DNA of 35,428 nt, taken from CALKCV01 sp964619285 (GTDB lineage: Bacteria > Cyanobacteriota > Cyanobacteriia > Cyanobacteriales > Microcoleaceae). Of this stretch, positions 13,800 to 23,574 are shown piece by piece. The position numbers and the translations under genes are program-made. The stretch is taken from assembly GCA_964619285.1 (NCBI GenBank), contig CAZUCT010000031.1, positions 1-35,428 of the forward strand. The letters are read 5' to 3'. Under the pieces are notes generated by a model. The model did no database searches. It was not told where the DNA came from and saw nothing but the letters and a program-made list of their open reading frames with translations. Within the stretch, counting starts at the first letter, position 1. Every line of letters starts with the position of its first letter.

Positions 13800-16361
13800 T
13801 GATTCGATCCTTAAAATGAGAGGCAAGCTAATTGTAAAGCTCGAACCTTTTCCAAAACTGCTGACTACAGTAATATCGCCCCCCATCATCTGACAGAACT
13901 TTTTAGTAATAGTCAGCCCCAACCCCGTGCCTCCGTATTGGCGGCTCGTACCAGCATCAGCTTGAGTGAAAGGCTCGAAAACCTTTGCTAATTGCTCTTC
14001 GCTCATGCCAATACCAGTATCGCTTACCTGGAAAACAATCCAATCTCCATTTTGAGAATTGGCAATTGGTAAAGGGGCAATGGCCTCCTCTATCATACCA
14101 TCAGGAGTGGAGATTGGGGAAATTGCCGTTCTCTGGCCCTCTAACTCTTCCTTTACCATCGGCGATCGCTCCCCTGACGCTAACGGGCCCTTTTCTGGAC
14201 TTTCCGTGCTAACCCTCAGACTAATTACACCATTTTCAGTAAACTTAGCAGCATTGCTAAGGAGATTTAGCAAACACTGGCGCAGTTTAGTCGCGTCAGA
14301 CTGCATATTGCCAATATCTTCGGGGACATTGACCTCTAAGATATTAGACTTTTTCTTAACCTGATGTTCGATTGTAGTTACCACCTCCCAAATCAGCGTA
14401 GAAATCGCAAAGGGTTCCACATTAAGACTAACTTTACCCGCTTCGATTTTCGAGAAATCCAAAATATCGTTAATAATAGCCAGTAAATGTTGCCCGGAAG
14501 TGTTAATTTTCTGCAAATCTGCCGCAAAATCTTCCAAACCATTATCTGTTAGCTCTTCGAGCATTAGCTCGCTGTAGCCAATAATAGCGTTTAGTGGCGT
14601 CCGCAATTCGTGGCTCATGCTTGCCAAAAAAGCACTTTTGGCCCTGTTGGCATCTTCGGCTGCTTCTTTGGCCCTCTGAAGTTCTTCCGCTCGCTTGCGT
14701 TCCGTAATATCAATGGCCATCGTCAGGGCGCAGGCATCTTTACCGATTTCGATCGCCTCTACAGACAACAGCCAATCGCGAATTTCACCCCCATTAGTTT
14801 TGATTTTTACTTCCCAATTACTAACAGCATCTCCTCTGGCGAGGCAAGAATTCATATAAGTCAAGTCCTCGGGATTAACCCACATTTCTAATTCCTGGCT
14901 AGTTTTAGAAATAACTTCTTCTCGTTGCCCCCCAAGCTGGCGTAAAAAAGTATCGTTGACATCTAAAAAATATCCATCGGCCAGAGTAGTAATGCTAATA
15001 CCAATAGGACTGGCGTAGAATGCTTTAGCAAATCTCTCTTCGCTGGCCTGTAAAGCAGCCTCGTGCAACTTTCGTTCCGTGATGTCCTGGACTATGCCCG
15101 TGATGCGATCGCCGTTTATGGCCGCCTGTTCTAAGACAAAACGTTCGTTGCCGTTGGCTAAAATTATCCGATAATCCATCGAGTAAGGTTTACCCTTGTA
15201 AATAGCTTTATCTCTGGCCAACTGCACTAACTTTCGCTCTTCTGGATGAACGAAATCTAAAAACTTCTCTCGGTCCAAAATTAACTTCCCAGACTCTAAA
15301 CCCAAAATGCGATACATTTCATCGGAACAATAAAACCGATCTGTCGGAACGTCTAAATCCCAATTACCTAAATGAGCGATCCGTTGAGCGTTGGCAAGAC
15401 TGGCTTCATTTTCGATGGCAGCCCCTTGGGCATCTTTGCGTTCTGCCACCGTAGCTGCCAAGACAAGAGCAGTTACAGCAAGCACCACTACAAAGCTTTG
15501 CAGGGAGAATATTGACTGGGAAATATTATTTCCGTGTTTGAGAAAAGGACCGCTTTCCCTAGCTATTCCCCAGAGAGCAAAGCCAGCTACAATCGAGTTT
15601 CCCAAGGTTGTCAGTTTCAGATCGAATCGCAGAGATGCCCAAACTACAAAGGGAAACAACATATATTCCAAGGGATAGGGCGCTGTGGCAATTCTGGTTC
15701 TCGAACAGAAGACGTACCAGCAAAGGGGCAGTAACAGCAACAACCAAATCCCTATTTCTAAAAACCTCCATAAATTCATCCTCCCCCTTTTTTCGTGGGA
15801 CCGGGGGGAATTTTCACCTTTACGGCTTAATAGCAACTTAGCCCATGTTAAGACTATCGGGGTAACAATTAAAATTCCCATGATGTCTCCCAACCACCAA
15901 ACTCTCCACAGCCTAAAAAGTTGCTTCCAGCCTGATAATTCGTACCCTGTTATACTGCCAAGGATGGAATTAATTAGTGTGGAGATTCCCGCCGCCAGCA
16001 TGACTAATGCCAAAATGTCTTTTTGTCGTTCTAGTCTAATGGAAAAGCCTACTTTTTCTAGCAGATAAGCTCCTACCCAGGCTTGCAAACTGCTGCCAAT
16101 GGCAGAAATTAAGGCAAGGGCTAAGTTGGCTTCTGACTTTGAGATCGTAAAAAAGAAGGCTCCCAGGGCAACTCCCGGCCAGGTTCTACCCCCCAATAAA
16201 AGCAGTCCGGCTAGGGCGGTACCCGCTGCGGGCCACATAGCTGCAGCCGTTCCATCTAGGGTCAAATTTGAGGTAGCGAAATCGGCAGCCCAAAAATAGC
16301 TGAGGGCGATCGCTCCTACTTTTATTAAATATTGCGCCGTTTTTAATTGTCTGCTGACCAT
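13797..16361 (-). CDS. MASE1-PAS-PAS sensor histidine kinase
   Basis: An 854-residue membrane kinase. Residues 1-300 are a multi-pass MASE1 sensor (LTLDGTAAAMWPAAGTALAG and several hydrophobic helices). Two PAS domains follow at about 325-430 (ending DITERK) and 440-556 (ending DITERKRAEE). The HisKA domain carries H584 in SMSHELRTPLNAIIGY. The ATPase part has N703 (N box), DTGIG at 781-785 and GGTGLGL at 810-816. An unusual insert of about 50 residues (719-772, rich in P, S, E) lies between the N and G1 boxes. No receiver is fused; two receivers are encoded just downstream, one with an adenylate cyclase. It probably senses an unknown signal at the membrane and passes phosphate to them. Confidence 0.93.
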   Translation of the reverse strand: MVSRQLKTAQYLIKVGAIALSYFWAADFATSNLTLDGTAAAMWPAAGTALAGLLLLGGRTWPGVALGAFFFTISKSEANLALALISAIGSSLQAWVGAYLLEKVGFSIRLERQKDILALVMLAAGISTLINSILGSITGYELSGWKQLFRLWRVWWLGDIMGILIVTPIVLTWAKLLLSRKGENSPRSHEKRGRMNLWRFLEIGIWLLLLLPLCWYVFCSRTRIATAPYPLEYMLFPFVVWASLRFDLKLTTLGNSIVAGFALWGIARESGPFLKHGNNISQSIFSLQSFVVVLAVTALVLAATVAERKDAQGAAIENEASLANAQRIAHLGNWDLDVPTDRFYCSDEMYRILGLESGKLILDREKFLDFVHPEERKLVQLARDKAIYKGKPYSMDYRIILANGNERFVLEQAAINGDRITGIVQDITERKLHEAALQASEERFAKAFYASPIGISITTLADGYFLDVNDTFLRQLGGQREEVISKTSQELEMWVNPEDLTYMNSCLARGDAVSNWEVKIKTNGGEIRDWLLSVEAIEIGKDACALTMAIDITERKRAEELQRAKEAAEDANRAKSAFLASMSHELRTPLNAIIGYSELMLEELTDNGLEDFAADLQKINTSGQHLLAIINDILDFSKIEAGKVSLNVEPFAISTLIWEVVTTIEHQVKKKSNILEVNVPEDIGNMQSDATKLRQCLLNLLSNAAKFTENGVISLRVSTESPEKGPLASGERSPMVKEELEGQRTAISPISTPDGMIEEAIAPLPIANSQNGDWIVFQVSDTGIGMSEEQLAKVFEPFTQADAGTSRQYGGTGLGLTITKKFCQMMGGDITVVSSFGKGSSFTISLPLILRIES

Positions 16362-16526
16362 AACCCAGTGGCATTTTATGTTCTTAATTTTTTCTTAGAA
16401 GTTTTCTACTTTTACAACTTCTAATTTTTAACGATGCTCCCCTTTCCTATTCTAATCTCAATCTTAACTCTGGAGGCGGCGCATTATCCCTAGCTCTAAA
16501 AAAGCTTTTAATTCCGAACCTTTTTT

Positions 16527-17477
16527 TTAAATATAACTAAAACCAGGAGCGTTGAAAATCTGCAATTTCTGGCAATTACTCGTTTCTTCAGACTTATTTT
16601 GAAACAAAATTGTAAACGCACCCGCCCCCATTCTTTCTTGGGGAAACATTCGATAGCAAGGAATCTCGGTTAAATGGGATTGGTAAGCAGCTAAATCGGG
16701 AATAGCTACCGCTTCAAATTCTGGAAATTTAGATAAAAACCATTCGCTAACTCTTTCGTTTTCTTCTGGAGAATAAGTACAAGTCATATAAGCAAGATAA
16801 CCTTGTGGCGCGACTGTTTTGCCCGAGTTAGCTAAGATTCTTTTTTGCCGATTGGCATTTTTATTAATATTTACTGGATGAAAACAACCTACTGCTTTAC
16901 CTCCTTTTGCCAATAAAGATTGACCGCTACAAGGAGCATCTACCATGACAACTTCTGCTGTTTTTGGCATAAGTTCTGCGAGGATTTTTGAGTCTTTATT
17001 GCTAACAATTGAAGGAGAAATTTCGCATCGCTTTAAATTAGAAATTAACATTCCCGTGCGCTTGCCGATCGCCTCGTTACAGAGGATTAAATCTGGTTGT
17101 AAAGCTTTCCAAGCAAATAAGCTTTTGCCACCTGGGGCAGCACACATATCTAATACTAATTTGACTGGTTTGGCTATAGTTAATAAAATTGAAGCGGCAA
17201 AGATTGAGGAAAAATCGAGACAATAAAAATAACCTTTTTCGTGGAGTGGATGCTTTCCCGGTTTGGTTTCTAAAGAAAGGCGATCGCTAAATTCAGGCTG
17301 CCAAGATAGCGGTTTTTCGACAGCAAAAGGATGAGGATTAGGTACTTTTTTGCTCCAGAGAATGCAGGGATTAAATGGTTGGGGTTTAGCGATCGCTTCA
17401 ATAAATTTTTCTCTATCTTCAGAGTCGGAAAATAAACGACGGCTGAGTTTAACTAATAGCTTAGAAGGTTTTTCCAT
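16527..17477 (-). CDS. RsmB/NSUN-type RNA m5C methyltransferase
   Basis: A 316-residue SAM-dependent RNA cytosine-5 methyltransferase. Motif I for SAM binding is LDMCAAPGGKS (109-119), motif IV is DAPCSGQ with C183, and motif VI is MTCTYSPEEN with the expected nucleophile C233. It lacks the N-terminal NusB-like domain of RsmB, so it is closer to the short RsmF/NSUN-like group; the target (rRNA or tRNA) cannot be read from the sequence. The start lies 13 bp after the stop of the AI-2E-type permease gene, so it is probably the last gene of a cysS-permease-methyltransferase operon. Confidence 0.9.
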   Translation of the reverse strand: MEKPSKLLVKLSRRLFSDSEDREKFIEAIAKPQPFNPCILWSKKVPNPHPFAVEKPLSWQPEFSDRLSLETKPGKHPLHEKGYFYCLDFSSIFAASILLTIAKPVKLVLDMCAAPGGKSLFAWKALQPDLILCNEAIGKRTGMLISNLKRCEISPSIVSNKDSKILAELMPKTAEVVMVDAPCSGQSLLAKGGKAVGCFHPVNINKNANRQKRILANSGKTVAPQGYLAYMTCTYSPEENERVSEWFLSKFPEFEAVAIPDLAAYQSHLTEIPCYRMFPQERMGAGAFTILFQNKSEETSNCQKLQIFNAPGFSYI

Positions 17478-17490
17478 TTCTATTTTTAAG

Positions 17491-18609
17491 TTATGCGGGT
17501 TTGCTACTTAACTCATCTTTTTTTTGAGCGGCGATCGCCTCTTCCCTTTCAGCTTGTAACTTCGGTTTCAAATACAAACTTTCCACCAAGGCCGCCCCAC
17601 CCGCAAACCACGGCGGTACGATTAAAGCCCCAATAATTCCTAACAATTGAATTCCTACTAACACTGACAGTAATTGATACAAAGGATGCACTCCCACCGA
17701 CGAACCAACTAAAAAAGGATCTAGTACATAAGTTTCCACATTTTGAATGATGTAATATAAAATTAACACCCATAAAAACAGGAATCCACCCTTAGCGATC
17801 GCCACAATTAATGCCGGAATTGCTCCTAAAATCGGACCGATAAAAGGAACTAAATTTGTCACCGCAGCAATGGCACCCAAGCCCAAAGAAAAATCCTGCA
17901 ATCCTAACAAACTCAAACCGGTTGTAGTTGCCACTCCTAAAATTGCCGAAACTAAAATTCTGCCCCTAAGATAACCCCCCATTCTTAAGCTAACAGGAAC
18001 TACTTGTGTCTCTAAACGTTGGTTCCAAGGTTTAGGAAACAACTGCACTAAACTCTTAATTAAAGTTTGGCTATCTGCCACCATATAGCCCGAAATAAAT
18101 AAAGCCAAAATCAGACTAACAACTGCCCCTAAAACTCCTTTTGTAATGCTATAAGAGCGCAATAATAATTGTTGGCTGGAACTAATTACCCAACTGGTAA
18201 CAGATTTGGTATCAAACAGTCGTTCTATCCACTCTGGAGGATTTTGACTTAAAGAGCTAGCTAAATCTTGTACGATGTTACTAATACTTTCCGAAAATAG
18301 AGGCAACTGACCCAGAAGTTGTTCGATTTGGTTAAAAACTGGAGGGCCTATTATAAAGACTAAACCCGTGACTCCAGCCATTAATATCAAGTAGATAATA
18401 AGTACCGCTATCCAACGGGGAACCTGCATTGTTTCTGCCCAATTTACTATGGGGGCGATCGAGGCAGCTAGCACTACTGAAATCATTATCAGTACCAGCA
18501 AACCTCTGATTTGCCACAGCATTAACATGGCAAAAAAACCTACTATTAGTAGCAGCACCGTAGAAATGGAAATAGAAATTTTTCGCTCTGAGTTCATGTT
18601 TTTGGCCAT
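17491..18609 (-). CDS. AI-2E family (PerM-like) membrane permease
   Basis: A 372-residue polytopic membrane protein of the AI-2E/PerM family. It shows two N-terminal hydrophobic helices (to residue about 50), a third pair around 62-90, an amphipathic middle section with QLPLFSESI and NPPEWIERLF, and the C-terminal core with TNLVPFIGPILGAIPALIVA, the family's most conserved motif. The C-terminus is charged (KPKLQAEREEAIAAQKKDEL). Members are exporters or antiporters, and the substrate is not predictable. A start at residue 5 (18597) is also possible. It lies 33 bp after cysS, with a ggggaat tandem repeat in the gap. Confidence 0.92.
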   Translation of the reverse strand: MAKNMNSERKISISISTVLLLIVGFFAMLMLWQIRGLLVLIMISVVLAASIAPIVNWAETMQVPRWIAVLIIYLILMAGVTGLVFIIGPPVFNQIEQLLGQLPLFSESISNIVQDLASSLSQNPPEWIERLFDTKSVTSWVISSSQQLLLRSYSITKGVLGAVVSLILALFISGYMVADSQTLIKSLVQLFPKPWNQRLETQVVPVSLRMGGYLRGRILVSAILGVATTTGLSLLGLQDFSLGLGAIAAVTNLVPFIGPILGAIPALIVAIAKGGFLFLWVLILYYIIQNVETYVLDPFLVGSSVGVHPLYQLLSVLVGIQLLGIIGALIVPPWFAGGAALVESLYLKPKLQAEREEAIAAQKKDELSSKPA

Positions 18610-18610
18610 T

Positions 18611-18634
18611 GGAAATGGGGAATGGGGAATGGAG
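18611..18634. repeat. ggggaat heptamer repeat
   Basis: About three copies of a ggggaat-type heptamer lie in the 33-bp gap between cysS and the permease gene, abutting the permease start and covering the place where its ribosome binding site would be expected. Confidence 0.65.
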
Positions 18635-18642
18635 AATTGCTC

Positions 18643-20109
18643 TTATTTTCTCTGCCAAATTGTCGCACTTCCTGGCTTATCTATTAAGCTAATACCTTGG
18701 GCTTGCAGTTCGCTTCTAATTCTGTCTGCTTCAGCAAAGTTCTTAGCTTTTCTTGCACCTTGTCTTTGTTCGATTAAACTTTCGATTTCGGCATCCCTTA
18801 AACCTTCAGAAATGCTGGAACTTTCCTCCGCTTCTGCCCCTACTTCTAAACCAAATACTCTCGCTAAACTTACCAGAGTTCGCCATTTTTCCTTGAGCTT
18901 TTCTGAAGGAATTTCTGTTTTACCTTCATGGACTAAAACGTTCTTCTCCCGGCGCAATTCTTTCGCCAATTCAAACAATACCGCTAGACCTCCAGGAGTA
19001 TTAAAATCCTCATCCATTGCCGTCTGGAATTTTTCTACATAAGAATTAGATAGTTTATTACTTTCCAGAATTTTTTCTGGTTCTTCCCAACCTAATTGAG
19101 AGGCAGTTTGATAACCGAAAAACAGACCTTCTTTAAGAGTCTGCCAACCATTTTCAGCAGAGGCGATCGCCTCATCGGTAAAATCAATTGGTTTGCGATA
19201 TTGGGCAGTTAAAACAAACAATCTCACCGCCATCGGTTCTATCGGTCTATTTAATAAGTCTCTAATGGTAGTAAAATTGCCCAAAGACTTCGACATTTTT
19301 TCGGAATTAATCGTTACAAAACCGTTATGCAGCCAATATTTAGCTAACGTTTTACCCGTAGCAGCTTCCGATTGAGCAATTTCGTTTTCGTGGTGGGGGA
19401 AAATTAAATCCGCCCCTCCAGCGTGAATATCGATGGTATCCCCGAGGCGATCGCGTACCATCGCCGAACATTCGATATGCCATCCCGGACGCCCCCTGCC
19501 CCAAGGCGACTCCCAGGCCGGTTCCCCCGGTTTGGCCCCCTTCCACAGAGCAAAATCGTAAGGATTTTTCTTTTTGGCATCCCCCGCCTCTACCTCCACT
19601 CTACCGCTGGCCCCCGCCTGCATTTCTTCTAAGCGGCGGCCCGATAATTTGCCGTATTCTCGAAAATCTTCGACTTTATAGTAAACGTCGCCACCCGCAG
19701 AATAGGCAAAATCTTTGTTTTCTAGTTCGTGGATCAGTCTTTGAATGCCGTCCATCGTATGGGTGGCCCGGGGGTATTCGTCTGCTTCGAGGACGTTTAA
19801 GCGTTTCATGTCCTCAAAATATGCCTCTGTAAATTTTTCGGCCACTTCTTCCATCGTCGTGCCGGTTTCTCTGGCTCGATTGAGAATTTTATCGTCGATA
19901 TCGGTAAAATTTTGGACGTAACGGACTTGATAGCCCCGCCAGATTAAATATCGTCGGATGGTGTCCCAAACTATGTAGGAACGGGCGTGGCCGACATGGC
20001 AGTAGTCATAGACGGTGACTCCGCAGCAATACATCCGCACCTTGCCTTCTTCGAGAGGTAACAGGGGTTCTAGGCGACGGCTGAGGCTGTTGTAAAGTGT
20101 TAGAGTCAT
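18643..20109 (-). CDS. cysS: Cysteinyl-tRNA synthetase
   Basis: A 488-residue class I aminoacyl-tRNA synthetase that charges tRNA-Cys. The HIGH motif is HVGH (38-41) and the KMSKS loop is at 271-275. Zinc ligands by comparison with the E. coli enzyme are C29, C214, H239 and E243 (GWHIEC and FPHHENEIAQSE). The length and the C-terminal DALR and anticodon regions are normal, ending with EADRIRSELQAQGISLIDK and a short tail. The start MTLTLYNSLS is typical. It is the first gene of a minus-strand group with the permease and the RNA methyltransferase. Confidence 0.97.
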   Translation of the reverse strand: MTLTLYNSLSRRLEPLLPLEEGKVRMYCCGVTVYDYCHVGHARSYIVWDTIRRYLIWRGYQVRYVQNFTDIDDKILNRARETGTTMEEVAEKFTEAYFEDMKRLNVLEADEYPRATHTMDGIQRLIHELENKDFAYSAGGDVYYKVEDFREYGKLSGRRLEEMQAGASGRVEVEAGDAKKKNPYDFALWKGAKPGEPAWESPWGRGRPGWHIECSAMVRDRLGDTIDIHAGGADLIFPHHENEIAQSEAATGKTLAKYWLHNGFVTINSEKMSKSLGNFTTIRDLLNRPIEPMAVRLFVLTAQYRKPIDFTDEAIASAENGWQTLKEGLFFGYQTASQLGWEEPEKILESNKLSNSYVEKFQTAMDEDFNTPGGLAVLFELAKELRREKNVLVHEGKTEIPSEKLKEKWRTLVSLARVFGLEVGAEAEESSSISEGLRDAEIESLIEQRQGARKAKNFAEADRIRSELQAQGISLIDKPGSATIWQRK

Positions 20110-20351
20110 AAGAAATTTGTTCTATTTCAATCACTAAAGTTATAACATTTTTCCTTATTCTGAAGTACCATTGCCACGAGCAATCCATGATAGGATTTTC
20201 TTAATAGGTATTAAAATTATGAAGTTTACTGGCCAGGAGGCGATACTATCTTCTGGGCATGGCTTTTTTTGCCCTTGGCCGCTGGATAGCTCAACATAGC
20301 TATTTCTCCCAGAAACCAGTACGATTAATACGGGCAAATAGGAATAAATTT

Positions 20352-22694
20352 ATGTCATCTACCGATCGTCCCTCAGAAAGCCCTAATAATTCCCCACAAG
20401 AAAACCCCGATTTAAAAGCGGGGTTGAAGGCTTTAAAACAAAAAAAATATCGAGAGGCGATCGCTTTTTTAGAAGCTCTTGACTGGGAAAATCTTGAAGC
20501 TAAAAGTTATTTTCAAGCCAAGATGGGTTTGGCTTTGGCTTACGAAAAAACTCAGCAATTGGAAAAGGCGATCGCTCTATGTCGCGAACTTCAAAATAGT
20601 CGCTATCCCCAAGTTAAAACCTGGGCAAATACTACGCTTCAAAAATTAGAAAAATCCCAAGTAACTCAACAAGAACTAGCGGAATTTGTGGCTTTTGAAG
20701 ATACTAACAGCGAAACAACAGCAAGCAAGCCAGAACAAGAACAAGGTAAGGTGCGCGGTGCTTCTCCTACGGAAACAGAACCGAAAACATCAAAACCAGA
20801 AATTTTAGAAGGGGGAGAAGTAAGAGAAAATTCCACGGAAAAATTAACAACCTCTAGACCCGAAATAGGACAGTGGCGGCAAGCAGAAAGAGCAACAAAA
20901 GCTCGCAAGCTCAAACCAATGAAGTTAATGAAGTTAACTCGCTTTCGGTTTGAGATGGCAGCAACAGTTATTGCTTTATTTTGGCTGGCGCGAGCTCTAG
21001 TTATGTTTTTTATGGACAAGACTAACGATTTTTTGGTCTGGTTGCCTCGCGTTAGACCTTTTCAGCCATTTTATCGAGACCCAACTCAGAATTTGGCCAT
21101 GGCCTTAATCCTGCTTTTTGTTCTCTCCCCCTGGTTAATCGATTGCCTGCTGAAATTGCGTTACGGTCTCGAAACTTTACCTCTGACAGATTTATTTAAC
21201 CGCAGCCAGGAAGCTCATAAATTAGTGAGAAATTTTTCTAAAAAGAAGAATTTGCCCAATCTAACTTTAAAAGTTATACCCCTGGCCGTTCCTGTAGCTA
21301 TGACTTATGGCTGTTGGCCTCGGTTTGCTCGCATCGTCGTCAGTCGGGGCCTCTTAGATTCCTTAGATGAGGACGAAATAGCTACTATTTACGCTAGGGA
21401 GTTGGGCCATATCGAGGGATGGGATTTTTTGGCGCTCTCTTTCGCTACGGTTTTACTTCAGGTTCCCTATTCTTTATACTGGTTATCGGCTGATGGGGCG
21501 GATCGAGGGGCGGAGTTGCTTCGGGGAGGTTTTCCCGATCGCGTTCCTCAACCAGCGGCCAAGGTTTTATCCTATATAATTATGGGTCTGCGGCCTGTGG
21601 CGGCGATAATTTCCAGTTTGGCTTACGGACTATTTTGGTTGATGCGCTGGTTGGTATTGTGGGTGTCCCGGCGGCGGGTTTATTATAGCGATCGCTTTGC
21701 CTGCGATTTGACGACTAACCCTAACGCCCTCACGAGGGCCCTTTTAAAAATTGCTCTCGGTATGGCTGCTGAAATTAAAGAAAAGGGTCAAACTACTACT
21801 TTCTTGGAAGGATTCGAGCTGTTGCTGCCCGTGGGAGTTAACCAGGGGATGAATATCGGTAGCGTTGCTAAACACGCTTCCTTTGAGTCGATTTTGCAGT
21901 GGGATATTTCAAATCCTTATCGCCAATGGTTGACGGTGAATAACACTCATCCTTTAATGGGCGATCGCCTCCAAATATTAGGCTTTTACGCTAAATTCTG
22001 GAAATTGGAAACCGAACTCGATTGGGAACTGTCACAGACCACAAGGTTCGATGGCCAAAAGCTACTTTTACTCGGGGCTCCTTTCTTTGGCGTTCCTGCG
22101 GGATTGGCAGTAGCCTTGGCTTTTTGGCTTTTTGGCGGCATTTTCTATTTGCTTAATTGGTGGCAAGTCGATTGGCTTTTAGGGGATTTTTGGCTGTTGG
22201 CAGGTTGCCTGCCAATTGGCTATAGCTTGGGTACTATTATTCGGATCGATCGCTTTTTTCCAGATATTAGGCCATCTAAAATATTGGACGACCCTTCTTT
22301 GCCAGAACTATTATCTTCCCCAGAAGCCCTGCCTTCGGACAGTCAGCCGGTTCGCTTCCATGGTAAGCTTTTGGGTCGAAGCGGCACCATCGGTTTGCTG
22401 GGACAAGATTTGATTATTGAAACTAGCACCGGCTTGGTTAAGTTACATCATCTTTCTAAGTTGGGCCCTTTTGGCAATCTGTGGCCTAAGTCGAGTCGGC
22501 CTGGCGATTTGGTGGGTAAGTCGGTGACTGCTACTGGTTGGTGGCGCCGAGGGGCTACTCCCTGGCTGGATCTTGACAGCTTGCAGGCTGAGGGTGGTAA
22601 GCCTATTTATAGCCATCATCCCATCTGGTCTTCGATTGTGGCTGCTACCTGCGCTTTTTGGGGTACTTATATTATTTATCGCGGTGGCTTTTAG
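20352..22694 (+). CDS. M48-like membrane protein, probably inactive peptidase, with N-terminal TPR-like region
   Basis: A 780-residue protein. Residues about 20-105 form a TPR-like helical region (KAGLKALKQKKYREAIAFLE), followed by a charged linker, two membrane segments, an M48-type domain, two more membrane helices and a C-terminal beta-rich domain. In the M48 domain the zinc motif HExxH reads RELGH (R349 to H353), so the first histidine is arginine. The third-ligand motif (usual R-E-Y-x-A-D) reads RVYYSD, with V443 in place of the glutamate. Other landmarks (THPLMGDRLQIL) are kept. It is therefore probably a pseudo-peptidase with a scaffold or regulatory role. The ATG at 20352 has agga about 9 bp upstream; the longer ATG at 20259 gives an atypical basic leader. 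Confidence 0.85.
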   Translation: MSSTDRPSESPNNSPQENPDLKAGLKALKQKKYREAIAFLEALDWENLEAKSYFQAKMGLALAYEKTQQLEKAIALCRELQNSRYPQVKTWANTTLQKLEKSQVTQQELAEFVAFEDTNSETTASKPEQEQGKVRGASPTETEPKTSKPEILEGGEVRENSTEKLTTSRPEIGQWRQAERATKARKLKPMKLMKLTRFRFEMAATVIALFWLARALVMFFMDKTNDFLVWLPRVRPFQPFYRDPTQNLAMALILLFVLSPWLIDCLLKLRYGLETLPLTDLFNRSQEAHKLVRNFSKKKNLPNLTLKVIPLAVPVAMTYGCWPRFARIVVSRGLLDSLDEDEIATIYARELGHIEGWDFLALSFATVLLQVPYSLYWLSADGADRGAELLRGGFPDRVPQPAAKVLSYIIMGLRPVAAIISSLAYGLFWLMRWLVLWVSRRRVYYSDRFACDLTTNPNALTRALLKIALGMAAEIKEKGQTTTFLEGFELLLPVGVNQGMNIGSVAKHASFESILQWDISNPYRQWLTVNNTHPLMGDRLQILGFYAKFWKLETELDWELSQTTRFDGQKLLLLGAPFFGVPAGLAVALAFWLFGGIFYLLNWWQVDWLLGDFWLLAGCLPIGYSLGTIIRIDRFFPDIRPSKILDDPSLPELLSSPEALPSDSQPVRFHGKLLGRSGTIGLLGQDLIIETSTGLVKLHHLSKLGPFGNLWPKSSRPGDLVGKSVTATGWWRRGATPWLDLDSLQAEGGKPIYSHHPIWSSIVAATCAFWGTYIIYRGGF

Positions 22695-23135
22695 CAACTC
22701 CAGAGACTGAAAAAATACTAAAAAAAAATAATTGTCTCTTGAGGTTATTCCCCGATGGCAGTCTGAGGTTTTGTCTGAGTACCGATTAAAAGTTAAAAGA
22801 GAATAAAAATAACCTATTGAAATAAACTAGGTTTTGTGTTAATCTCTTAAGAAGAAGTAGATTTTTTGGCGATCGCCCCTAATCCGTGCTAAGATTGCAA
22901 AAGTGTTTGAGTAAGTCTAAAAATAGCCAGCTAAAAAAATTTTGTCTAATTTTAACTTGAGTAAATTTTGTGGTATCTTAGATAAGGGCAATGCCCAAGC
23001 CTATTCCGATTTGGAAGATAGCAGGTCTAGGAAATAGAAGGAGCCAAAAATTTCCTTGGGATTGAGTTGGAGGCAAGCTAAGTAAGTTGCAAAATGTTCC
23101 TGTTTGTATTCTCAAAGCATAGTAAGTTTTCATTA

Positions 23136-23285
23136 CTTATCGCTTTTTTTTTGATGCTTTTCGGTGAGTTTTCCCTAGTCTCTTGTAGGTTGGGTGAAGT
23201 GAAACGGAACCCAACATCGGTATCTTATTAAATTGCAAGTTCCTTATCGCTTTTTTTTTGATGCTTTTCGGTGAGTTTTCCCTAG
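23136..23285. repeat. 43-bp direct repeat flanking a hairpin element
   Basis: Two identical 43-bp copies, each starting cttatcgc, then nine T, and ending gttttccctag, lie 107 bp apart. Between them is a gtaggttgggtg palindromic element (23185-23216). The arrangement looks like a duplication that carries or surrounds the element. Confidence 0.85.
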
Positions 23286-23326
23286 AGAGAAAATAGAGAG
23301 AAAATAGACAGAAAATAGATAGAAAA
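23283..23326. repeat. 11-bp tandem repeat
   Basis: Four head-to-tail units of 11 bp: tagagagaaaa twice, then tagacagaaaa and tagatagaaaa. They are followed by an A-tract and a HIP1 site. The 11-bp phase matches one helical turn, so intrinsic curvature is possible. Confidence 0.85.
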
Positions 23327-23574
23327 AAAATGGCGATCGCCGTAGTTATAGGAATTCTCGTAGAAAGAAAAAAAGCTATAAGCTCCCCCATTAACTGATG
23401 ACTAAAAGTTTTAAAAAAAAGCTAACTACACAAAACTCTTTATCGGGATTATTGGTGAAGCTTTCTGTCTAGTTGCTCGAACTTGAATGCCTTTCTTAGA
23501 AATCCATAAGGTACTTAATCATATGGCATCCATAATAGCAGCTTTTGACAGCATTATTAATTGAATTAAAATCT

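Noticed and set aside
23137..23391. 84-codon minus-strand ORF with a hydrophobic start
   Set aside because: It is made entirely of the 43-bp duplication, a hairpin repeat and the 11-bp tandem array; no ribosome binding site.
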